The position numbers were made by a program, and so were the translations under genes. Positions 8,601 through 16,203 of a stretch of DNA of 49,443 bases are shown one piece after another. Positions within the stretch are counted from its first letter, which is position 1. The number at the start of each line of letters is the position of its first letter. Below the pieces are notes generated by a model that saw only the letters and a list, made by a program, of their open reading frames with translations, searched no databases and was not told the origin of the DNA. The DNA is from an uncultured Planctomycetales bacterium. Lineage in GTDB: Bacteria; Planctomycetota; Planctomycetia; Isosphaerales; Isosphaeraceae. Location: positions 1-49,443 of the forward strand of contig CAIYJE010000008.1 in NCBI GenBank assembly GCA_903926465.1. Reading direction: 5' to 3'.

Positions 8601-9848
8601 TCAGAGCGGGGTGTGGCTGATCCGTGTGGTTTGGTTCGGGCTCGTTGGTTCGGCATGTGGCCAGGCCGGGTCTGGATCCAGGTTGAAGATGACCCGGTAG
8701 ACGGCTGGGTTGAGCAGCAGCCGATGGCCGATCTCCAGGAAAAGCAGCCGGTGCCCAAAGCTATTTGGGTGATCGTCCCAGGGGGCAATTTCTACAGACA
8801 TCAGATCTTGCTGATCGAACGTGGCGGAAAGGTCCAGCACCGGAATCTGGCAGCGTTCAGCGTTTGCCAGAATATGATCAATGTCGGCACTGCGGCGTTC
8901 CTTGCTATCGCTACCAGCCGCGCGCGGAATGATTAAACATGCCAGCGGCAGGTTCATGGAGCGGCAGATTGCCCCGAGTTGCTCAACCACCTGGTCGTTG
9001 AGATTCCAGAGAATGGGCTCCAGATGCTGCCTGAGATATTCCTTGTCGCGGGCTTTGGGGTGTCCGCTGGAATCTCGTTCCGACGGGGTCGGGTCAATCC
9101 CGGCAGTTTCCAGGGTGGTTCGAACAAATTCATCGGGGATGGCCACGCCATCATTCAGCAGGTTACCAATGTGAAGCTGGAGCAGGCGCGTATCCAGCCG
9201 GGTTGCGGCATACAGCACAAGGTCAGGCTGAAATGCCTCGGCTTTGCGGCGAAACGCCTCCAGGCGGTGCAGTGGGCTGTACGCCGCCATGGCCAGATTC
9301 AAGACTTCAAACCGGCGCTCAAGGCCCCGTTTCGACGCATGAGCGTTCAGCCAGTCTTCAAGCTGGTTCTCATAGGTCTCCAGCGTGCCCACACCCCAAC
9401 CCATGTCCATGGACGAGCCGAGCAGCACAATCCGGAACGTGCCGGGGGGCTTCGCCTGGCTGTACTCGCGATCTCGTAAACCGAAGGCGTTGGTCGTGAA
9501 ATGGGAACCAAAGACTTCCGTATCCACGCTCGGTTTCAGTTCGAACTGGAGATAATCTTTGGGCAAGAACCGTGCGGCTCCAATATCCACGAAGTTCACG
9601 GTTTCCGGTGGTTTCCCCACCAGCCGAAGCGTGAGTTCATCACGCGCCTGCGAAGTTCCATCAATCAGCCCCACGTAATACCCGGTGGGCTGAGGGTTGT
9701 GCTCTGAATACGCAGGTGTGAGCGTGTGCAGGGTTCGCAATATGGACCGGAACCGCCCCTCGCCAGTGGTGGGAAACAGGCCCAGAGCGAGCAGGGCAAG
9801 CGTGATCAAAAACGGCTTGGTGGGTCGGTTCGGGAATTTCAGGTTCAT
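8601..9848 (-). CDS. Membrane-anchored SGNH-fold hydrolase/acyltransferase-like protein
   Basis: A 415-residue protein from the ATG at 9848, which overlaps the MBOAT stop codon (ATGA), indicating translational coupling. A single N-terminal hydrophobic segment (FLITLALLALGLFP) should anchor it with the catalytic domain outside. The SGNH features are FRIVLLGSSMDMGWGV (block I, nucleophile Ser near residues 145-146), preceded by TNAFGLRDREY as in many envelope SGNH proteins, and a C-terminal DDHPNSFGH that supplies the Asp/His pair. In O-acetylation and D-alanylation systems, MBOAT proteins work with SGNH partners such as AlgJ/AlgX or DltD that pass the acyl group to a glycan or teichoic acid. 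This gene is positioned to play that role; the acceptor is unknown. Confidence 0.82.
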   Translation of the reverse strand: MNLKFPNRPTKPFLITLALLALGLFPTTGEGRFRSILRTLHTLTPAYSEHNPQPTGYYVGLIDGTSQARDELTLRLVGKPPETVNFVDIGAARFLPKDYLQFELKPSVDTEVFGSHFTTNAFGLRDREYSQAKPPGTFRIVLLGSSMDMGWGVGTLETYENQLEDWLNAHASKRGLERRFEVLNLAMAAYSPLHRLEAFRRKAEAFQPDLVLYAATRLDTRLLQLHIGNLLNDGVAIPDEFVRTTLETAGIDPTPSERDSSGHPKARDKEYLRQHLEPILWNLNDQVVEQLGAICRSMNLPLACLIIPRAAGSDSKERRSADIDHILANAERCQIPVLDLSATFDQQDLMSVEIAPWDDHPNSFGHRLLFLEIGHRLLLNPAVYRVIFNLDPDPAWPHAEPTSPNQTTRISHTPL

Positions 9849-11227
9849 GGCATCAGCCCCCGGCGTAAGAGGTCCAGGAACGCCGGTACGCTGGGGCTTG
9901 ACCACAGGGCCCACAGTAGTGAGAGCGTGGTCAAGGTTCCCAGGACCTTGAATGCTCGGATGGTTTCCGACCGAACCGTGACCACTTGCCGGAGCCGCGG
10001 CGAGGGCCGGACCCGCTTGGCGTCGCTCTGGATATTGATCATCACCAGGGCGCCGAGAATACCCCAGAACAGGGTGTCGGGCAGGGTGAGCGTCCAGTGT
10101 CCGCGAAGCCAGAACGACTGATAGGAGTGTAGCAGCCAGGTGACGACAAAGACCACGGCGGTTGCCAGTGCCAGGGCTCTTGGTTGTGGCCAGGTCTTGA
10201 GCCGGAACATCACCGGGTTAAAGACCACGCGGACCATGAAGTCTTTCCAGTAGATGTTGATGCGTCGCCAGTAATCCGTGAAACCGGTGGCTAGTAGATA
10301 GTGATGGTGGGTTTCGGGCAATTTATACCCGAACAGGTGCATCAGGCCGCAGGCAATGTGGAACTGGCCAGAGACCCGCAGATAGAGCAGGTAGTTGAAC
10401 ACCAGAAACGCGGCCAGTGAAGCGGGTCCATCCACTCGGTCTGGCGTCAGCCGTAACCGTTGATCAATGATTCGGTAAAGCAGCAGATGCGTGGTCCCGG
10501 TGACCATCATCTGGAGCCCCAGCCGCTGCACGCGGTGGATGTCTTCAGTAAAGTACCCCCGCCGCAGAGTGCGATAGTCCACCACGGGAAAGTGCGGGAA
10601 GCAGGTGTTGGGGAGCAAGAAGATGTAGCTGAGAACGTCGATCGCCTTTTCAGGCTTCTTCGCGTGCTTGAGCTCATACAGCAGCACAATCATCCGGAAC
10701 ATGCAGAACGAGGCGAGCACGGGCCACACCAGTTCCGGGAGCCCAAGCGCCAGCACGCCTGCGCGAGACAGACCGGCCACCAAGGCAAACGCCGCCACCA
10801 TTCCTGCTCGTGCGGCCCAGGCCACCGGCACAAAACAGATTCCCACCAGCAGTGTGCCCAGGACGGCAATGGCCGCGGCTGTGGCTGTGCCATACGTTAG
10901 CCCCAGCCCAACCATCGTGGCCGCGATCAAAAACGGCTGCTTCCAGCGCAGGGGCAGCAGATAGTGCACGGGCAGGGCGGCCAGTGCCACCCCGGTGGTA
11001 ATCAGGAACCCCCGCCCCTCAACCTGGAAGAGCTGGAAGACCGCCACCAGCAAGCCTAGATGTGCCACGATCGGCAGGAATTCCCGCAGTTGACGACGAC
11101 AACTTTCCGGTTCGCCACCATACAGGCCTTGATCGGAACGAAGTCCGGGCCCAAGCCGCTCCAGAAAGCGGCGGTGCGGGGGACGGTTCCGGGGCGTGAT
11201 CTGGGGACGCGTTAGCGGTGTCGACAT
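9845..11227 (-). CDS. MBOAT family O-acyltransferase (AlgI/DltB-like)
   Basis: A polytopic membrane enzyme of about 460 residues that transfers acyl groups across or at the membrane. The ATG at 11227 (MSTPLTRPQ) has a GGAGG box just upstream; an ATG at 11266 is an alternative. Family signatures are visible: FRMIVLLYELKH, PHFPVVDYRTLRRGYF, TGFTDYWRRINIYWKDFM (the typical 'FW.R.NI.W..F' block), and WLLHSYQSFW, whose His is the conserved MBOAT active-site residue. Eight to ten hydrophobic segments surround these. It is the first gene of a four-gene minus-strand operon and overlaps the SGNH gene by four bases. The arrangement suggests that it acylates an extracytoplasmic polymer or lipid with a group activated by the downstream adenylation enzyme. 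Confidence 0.88.
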   Translation of the reverse strand: MSTPLTRPQITPRNRPPHRRFLERLGPGLRSDQGLYGGEPESCRRQLREFLPIVAHLGLLVAVFQLFQVEGRGFLITTGVALAALPVHYLLPLRWKQPFLIAATMVGLGLTYGTATAAAIAVLGTLLVGICFVPVAWAARAGMVAAFALVAGLSRAGVLALGLPELVWPVLASFCMFRMIVLLYELKHAKKPEKAIDVLSYIFLLPNTCFPHFPVVDYRTLRRGYFTEDIHRVQRLGLQMMVTGTTHLLLYRIIDQRLRLTPDRVDGPASLAAFLVFNYLLYLRVSGQFHIACGLMHLFGYKLPETHHHYLLATGFTDYWRRINIYWKDFMVRVVFNPVMFRLKTWPQPRALALATAVVFVVTWLLHSYQSFWLRGHWTLTLPDTLFWGILGALVMINIQSDAKRVRPSPRLRQVVTVRSETIRAFKVLGTLTTLSLLWALWSSPSVPAFLDLLRRGLMP

Positions 11228-11454
11228 CGTCCTCCACAAACCTCCATGTCGTGTGGAAGCGGCCATTCAGGTCAGATCCAACTCGGTTGGGCCAATCCCT
11301 GCACCGCTCCGAATCGCTTCAGCCTATCGCGACAAGTGACGGGTTTTAACCCACCCGCCCCGGAGCGTCAACCCGACCCCCGTACAGGTTAAAAAGGTGG
11401 AGAGATGGGCAAAATGCGCAACTTCAAAGCTCGCGAGTTGGTACCGCTCACAGC

Positions 11455-11943
11455 CTAGTCGGTGACGAGGCGATCGTGAAGCACGCTTGAGAATCGCTTG
11501 ACAAATGAATCGCCGAACACAACTAAATGGCTTTTGGACGGATTGCAAAAGACTCCGTGAGAGAAATCACTGCTGCCGAAAACGACGTACTCCGCCCAAG
11601 GAGTGACTGAAACCGGGAATGGCTCGAAGTGAGAGGTGATCTTCAATTCTCGCGGCACGAACGTCCACTCGCCGTGATTGACATCGATGGCGTAACAAGT
11701 ATCTGCCGCATGTGACTCTAGGAAGAGTTCGTACAGGGCGCGGCGAAGTCCAAACTCCGTTCCGGCACTCGGAGAGCTCAGATCGAAACCTACCGCACCG
11801 GCCGGCGGGTCGATCAACAATTCACGCTGTAGAGAGAAACCGAGGCGGGCGACGAATTGTTCGTACGGCGACGCCGGAGTGCCCATTTCAACTGACCGCC
11901 AACCGGCAGCGGCGAGGATCGTTTCGTCTTGCAAAGCGTTCAT
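11455..11943 (-). CDS. Hypothetical protein, possibly DUF2716-like
   Basis: A 162-residue soluble protein starting at an ATG (11943) with a weak GGTGA-type ribosome binding site. The composition and secondary-structure pattern look like a real protein. The C-terminal half (YAIDVNHGEWTFVP, then FPVSVTPWAEYVVFGSSDF, then GVFCNP, then LVVFGDSFVKRF) resembles the DUF2716 arrangement, in which a 'W.H..Y.F.P' strand is followed by 'P.GDYY.F...DF..G.FGHP' and a final 'C.FG'. This is recalled from memory and is tentative. It is flanked by non-coding DNA and a palindromic repeat pair, is isolated from any operon, and may be an accessory gene. Confidence 0.6.
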   Translation of the reverse strand: MNALQDETILAAAGWRSVEMGTPASPYEQFVARLGFSLQRELLIDPPAGAVGFDLSSPSAGTEFGLRRALYELFLESHAADTCYAIDVNHGEWTFVPRELKITSHFEPFPVSVTPWAEYVVFGSSDFSHGVFCNPSKSHLVVFGDSFVKRFSSVLHDRLVTD

Positions 11944-12021
11944 CGGTCACCAATAGACTTATAGCGGTTAACATTTGCGTTGCACACAGAGTGAGCGCCT
12001 TTCCTGATGTTCCATTTCCGA

Positions 12022-12100
12022 ATGTAGGACAGCCGCCCTCGGCTGTCTCTGGATTCCTGGGCCGTTACGAAGATGACAGCCGAGGGCGGCTGTCCTACAT
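12022..12100. repeat. Perfect 26-base inverted repeat pair, each arm itself palindromic
   Basis: The left arm (12022-12047) and right arm (12075-12100) are exact reverse complements, separated by 27 bases. Each arm contains a self-complementary hairpin GACAGCCG-CCC-TCGGCTGTC type core, so the element can fold as one long cruciform or as two small hairpins. This is the architecture of REP/BIME-like or miniature-transposon elements. Whether it recurs in the genome cannot be checked here. Confidence 0.8.
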
Positions 12101-12190
12101 CGAACGAAGATCAAGACACTGAGGCGTGACACTCAGCAAATCCTTTCGTGTGCAACCCAATCGTGAACGCTATAATCATCGGTACTTGTT

Positions 12191-12876
12191 TTACATCGGG
12201 GGAGGAAATACCGGATCACCAATCTTCCACGGATCGTTAACCACTTTCGACGATCTGTAGTGATCGGGGGTATAGTAGGGCTTTTTGTTCTTCCAGTCGT
12301 AGACCAGCCGCTTGTTCATGTCTGCGTCCTTGACGTAGATTTCCTGGTAGGCGCCGCCGGTTGGCAATTTGGGATTGGAACTGCTTCCATATTTTTGAAC
12401 TCATTATTTTCAGCGTTGTCAATCTTCCTGACGGGAGGAATTTGTAGGTCATCGAACCGATTCCTGGCGTCCTGGTCCAAATCGGCGTATTCGACCACGG
12501 GGATCCCGATGATCGCGATCAGCATAGGTTGCTGGACCGCCATGCCGGTATCCACATCAACGAGTGGGCCGGTTGAGGCAGCGACGACGGGCAAGCCCAC
12601 CGGGTTGTCCGAAATCAGGGCGAATCCGCCGTCATCCGCCACGTAGATGGTTGCAGCCCGTATGTTGCCGGCCGCATCGGCGATCAGCGCCTTGCCCAAA
12701 GCAAGATTGAACAGGCCGCCAACATCGCTCGATTCTCCCGCGAAGTATGAACCGTTCTGATCGGCAAACTGCTCGGTGCTGACCGCAACCACGTCCTGTG
12801 CACCCGCCCATACGGGGCATTACGCAGACAATGCGATGAACACCATAATCCAGCGGGCGGCCTTGAGAAGCATCAT
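12191..12876 (-). pseudogene. Degraded gene for a small secreted protein (nonsense codon plus frameshift)
   Basis: Three collinear segments of one reading unit are visible. First comes a signal-peptide-like start (MMLLKAARWIMVFIALSA) ending in an in-frame TAA at 12820-12822. The same frame resumes directly as CPVWAGAQDVVAVSTEQFAD and runs through about 150 residues with a coherent globular composition. It then breaks at a five-base A tract (T on the plus strand, 12392-12396), after which the next frame continues sensibly (KYGSSSNPKLPTGGAYQEIY, then KDADMNKRLVYDWKNKKPYY) to a stop at 12191. One extra A would restore the frame. Either two inactivating mutations occurred or there are two sequencing errors; the former fits the surrounding decayed patch. 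The family is not recognised. Confidence 0.65.
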
Positions 12877-12972
12877 GATGGATCCGTGAGCCGTTGTTGA
12901 AAGCCCAATGGATTGCTTGATCTTCGGGATACTCAGAAGCATCATGATGGATCCGTGAGCCGTTGTTGAAAG
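12866..12972. repeat. 38-base exact direct repeat, period 69, over the pseudogene start
   Basis: Copies at 12866-12903 and 12935-12972 are identical and separated by 31 bases. The repeat contains the start codons of the degraded gene, and because 69 is a multiple of three the duplication is in frame and adds a second N-terminus. Confidence 0.85.
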
Positions 12973-13291
12973 GGGGTCCGCCACTCCATCTTCTCTACAC
13001 GCATGCATACATTCGTCTAGATGTGGTGGTCAGATGATCATTTGACGCCGGCACACCGCCCAACCCAGGTTCATTCAAGGAATGCTATCTGCCCGATCGG
13101 CTGCTAGCCCACTCCATCAGCTCTCCAGGTTGTGCCATCCGGCCGTTTTCCACTAAACTCTGTAGTCTTCTCCAAACAAATGATGGGTATCGGATCTACG
13201 ACGACCGGCCGCGCGTCTGATGATGGATCTCGCGTTCGCCTCGGTTTGCCACGGACGAGCGACCGGCCTTCGATCAACAAGGAGTGTACTT
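12973..13291. other. Region upstream of the M16 peptidase gene
   Basis: About 320 bases lying between the divergent pseudogene and the peptidase gene. Apart from the peptidase Shine-Dalgarno box (AAGGAG at about 13279-13284), I see no defined signal or gene. Confidence 0.4.
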
Positions 13292-16066
13292 ATGTTTCGA
13301 CAAGTCTTGCGTGGACTGGCCGCGTCATTGCTGGCTGCGGCTTTGCCAACCGCACTCAGTTTCGCCCAAACGGCGGAACTCAAAAAAGTTTCATCCGTTG
13401 AAGGGATGACCGAGTACCGGCTTGAGAATGGGTTGAGGGTGATTCTCTTTCCGGACCCGTCCAAGCCCAAGGTTACCGTCAATCTCACGGTTCTGGTTGG
13501 TTCCCGCCACGAAGGGTACGGCGAGGCCGGCATGGCCCACCTGCTAGAACACATGGTGTTCAAGGGCACGCCTACGCACCCGGATATCCCCGGGGCCATG
13601 AAGGAACGCGGGGCCAGTTTCAATGGCTCGACCTCGGTCGACCGCACCAACTACTACGAAACGCTACCCGCCTCGGACGAGAACCTGGAGTTCGGGATCA
13701 AGCTCGAGGCCGACCGCATGGTCAACAGCCCGATCAAGGCTGAAGACCTGGCCACCGAATTCTCGGTGGTTCGCAACGAGTTCGAGAGCGGCGAGAACTC
13801 CCCAGAGCGGATCTTGGGCCAGCGCATGATGGCCGTGGCCTATGAATGGCACAACTACGGCAAGTCCACCATTGGCAATCGCTCAGACATTGAACGCGTG
13901 CCCGTGGACAACCTGCGCGACTTTTACAAGCGGTTCTACCAGCCCGATAACGCCATTCTGGTGATCGCCGGCCAGTTTGACGAGAAGAAGGCCCTGGGCT
14001 ACATCGCCAAGTACTTTGGTGCACTTCCCAAGCCAGATCGCAAGCTGCCCAGCACCTACACCGAAGAACCAGCCCAAGACGGCGAACGGGTGGTTACCCT
14101 CAGGCGTGTGGGAGACGTGGGCCTGGTGAGCTTGTTGTACCACACCCCGTCTGGCTCTCATCCAGACTTCCCAGCGCTTGAGATCCTTTCCGGGATCCTG
14201 GATAACCAGCCCTCGGGCCGGCTGTACAAAGCTCTTGTTGAAACGAAGATGGCCTCCGATGTTTCTGCCGGGGCGGCCCCGTTTCATGATCCGGGCGTGA
14301 TCGAGATGACGGCCGAGGTTTCCAGCAAAGAGCCAGCCAAAATTGAAGCCGTGCGCGATGCGATGACCCAGGTCATTGAGTCGATTGGTAAGGATGGCGT
14401 GACCAAGGAAGAAGTCGATCGGATCCGTCAGAAGCTGCTCAAGAACCGTGAGCTTGCCGCAGCCGACCCCAATCAGATTGCGATCCGCCTGAGTGAATGG
14501 GCCGCGCAGGGAGACTGGCGGCTGTACTTTGTGCTGCGTGATCGGCTGGAAAAGGTCACCCCCGAGCAGGTGAAGGACGTGGCTGCCAAGTACCTGCGTC
14601 CCAGCAACCGGACCGTGGGCTTGTTCTTCCCAACCACGGCTCCGGAACGAACCCCCATTCCGGCCAGCCCCGAAATTGCCACCCTGGTCGATGGTTACAC
14701 GGGCCGCGCCGTGGCGGCGGCCGCTGAAGCTTTTGATGTGGCCCCACTGGCCATCCAGAAGCGGGTTCAGTACCCCACGCCCATTGAAGGGGTGAAGCTC
14801 GCGCTGTTGCCCAAGCGCACCCGGGGCGAGGCCGTTCAGGTGGTGGTCAACCTTCGCTATGGCGATGCCCAGAGCCTCAAGGGGCTCGTGGATGCCTCGG
14901 CACTGTTGCCCGAGCTGATGGTGCGAGGCACGGCCAAGCTGAACCGCCAGCAGATCCAGGACATGCTGGACCAGAACTTTGCCAGACTGGGCGGCAGTGG
15001 CGGACGGGGCGGCCTGGCTGGCGGTGGCGGCGTCGGTCTTGCCAGCTTCTCAATTCAGACCAAGCGTGTCAACCTGCCGGCCGTGCTGGAAATCCTCCGT
15101 CAGATTGTGCGTGAGCCCAGTCTGCCTGCCGAGGAACTGGAACTGATCAAGCAGGCCCAGCTTACCCAGCTTGAGGCCAGCAAAACCGACCCCACCGCGC
15201 TTGGTATCAACCAGCTCCAGCGCACCGTGAGCCCGTATCCCAAAGATGACGTGCGCTACGTGCCCACCATTGAAGAATCGATTGAACGCCTCAAGGCGGT
15301 CAGTGTCGCTCAGATCCAAACGCTGTACCGTGATTACCTGGGTGCCAGCCACGGCGAACTGTCGATTGTGGGTGACTTCGAACCATCGGAGGTGCTGCCG
15401 GTCCTGGAGCAAACGTTCAAGGGCTGGGCTTCCAAGAAGCCCTATGCACGCGTAGATCGGCCTTACCAGCCCACCGAAGGGGGCACCCAAACCATTGAGG
15501 TTCCCGATAAGGCCAACGCGGCATACTTTGCCGGCTCGGCCGTACGTATGAATGACCATGATCCGGACTATCCGGCCATGGTGGCAGGGAACTTCATTCT
15601 GGGCGGCGGTTCGCTTTCAAGCCGCATTGCCGACCGGTTGCGCCAGAAGGGGGGGCTTTCTTACACGGCCCAGACCGTGTTCAATGCCAGCCCGCTGGAT
15701 GACCGGGCCACCTTGTTGATGCTTGCCATCTACAACCCCAAGAACGTGGATAAGGTGATTGAAGGGGTGAATGACGAGGTGGCGAAGTTGCTCAAAGATG
15801 GCGTAACCCCGACCGAACTGGAGCGAGCCACCAAGGGCCTGCTCGAACAGCAGACCGTCCAGCGCAGCAATGACGGTGCTCTGGCGAACATCCTGGCCAA
15901 TTATCTGTTCATCGGCCGTACGCTTCAGTATGACGCCGACTTCCAGAAGTCGCTCCAGGCCCTGACACCAGAGACGGTCTCGGCCGCGCTCCGGAAGTAT
16001 ATTAACCCCAAGACGTTCGCCGTGATCACCTCTGGAGACTTTGCCCAAGCGGGCAAGACCGAGTGA
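13292..16066 (+). CDS. Secreted M16 family zinc metallopeptidase, two fused domains
   Basis: The ATG at 13292 follows AAGGAG with an eight-base spacer. The 924-residue product starts with a signal peptide (MFRQVLRGLAASLLAAALPTALSFAQ). The first M16 domain has the inverted zinc motif HLLEH (residues 83-87) in AGMAHLLEHMVFKGT and the distal Glu in EFSVVRNEFESGE (about 156-166). The second domain has lost the HXXEH motif (LLPELM at the equivalent place) but keeps the substrate-binding R...Y element in GGGSLSSRIADRLRQKGGLS followed by YTAQ. This active/inactive pairing is normal for two-half M16 peptidases (pitrilysin-like, M16B pairs). A Gly-rich insertion (GGSGGRGGLAGGGG) lies in the second half. 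It probably degrades peptides in the periplasm. It is a single-gene unit ending in a hairpin. Confidence 0.93.
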   Translation: MFRQVLRGLAASLLAAALPTALSFAQTAELKKVSSVEGMTEYRLENGLRVILFPDPSKPKVTVNLTVLVGSRHEGYGEAGMAHLLEHMVFKGTPTHPDIPGAMKERGASFNGSTSVDRTNYYETLPASDENLEFGIKLEADRMVNSPIKAEDLATEFSVVRNEFESGENSPERILGQRMMAVAYEWHNYGKSTIGNRSDIERVPVDNLRDFYKRFYQPDNAILVIAGQFDEKKALGYIAKYFGALPKPDRKLPSTYTEEPAQDGERVVTLRRVGDVGLVSLLYHTPSGSHPDFPALEILSGILDNQPSGRLYKALVETKMASDVSAGAAPFHDPGVIEMTAEVSSKEPAKIEAVRDAMTQVIESIGKDGVTKEEVDRIRQKLLKNRELAAADPNQIAIRLSEWAAQGDWRLYFVLRDRLEKVTPEQVKDVAAKYLRPSNRTVGLFFPTTAPERTPIPASPEIATLVDGYTGRAVAAAAEAFDVAPLAIQKRVQYPTPIEGVKLALLPKRTRGEAVQVVVNLRYGDAQSLKGLVDASALLPELMVRGTAKLNRQQIQDMLDQNFARLGGSGGRGGLAGGGGVGLASFSIQTKRVNLPAVLEILRQIVREPSLPAEELELIKQAQLTQLEASKTDPTALGINQLQRTVSPYPKDDVRYVPTIEESIERLKAVSVAQIQTLYRDYLGASHGELSIVGDFEPSEVLPVLEQTFKGWASKKPYARVDRPYQPTEGGTQTIEVPDKANAAYFAGSAVRMNDHDPDYPAMVAGNFILGGGSLSSRIADRLRQKGGLSYTAQTVFNASPLDDRATLLMLAIYNPKNVDKVIEGVNDEVAKLLKDGVTPTELERATKGLLEQQTVQRSNDGALANILANYLFIGRTLQYDADFQKSLQALTPETVSAALRKYINPKTFAVITSGDFAQAGKTE

Positions 16067-16106
16067 GTGCTGGGGGAGTGATCTCCAAGACACTTCAAAC
16101 TCAATG

Positions 16107-16138
16107 CGGCCCGGTGGACCTTTTGGTTCACCGGGCCG
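16107..16138. terminator. GC-rich hairpin between convergent genes, probable bidirectional terminator
   Basis: Fourteen-base arms at 16107-16120 and 16125-16138 pair with one G-T wobble around a TTTT loop. It lies 40 bases after the peptidase stop and 66 bases from the end of the minus-strand surface protein. T-runs are weak, so efficiency is uncertain. Confidence 0.7.
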
Positions 16139-16203
16139 TGAGTGTTTCCGAACGGATCCAGATCCAGCGACGCACTACTCCGCCGGCAAAGCCTGTGACC
16201 GGG

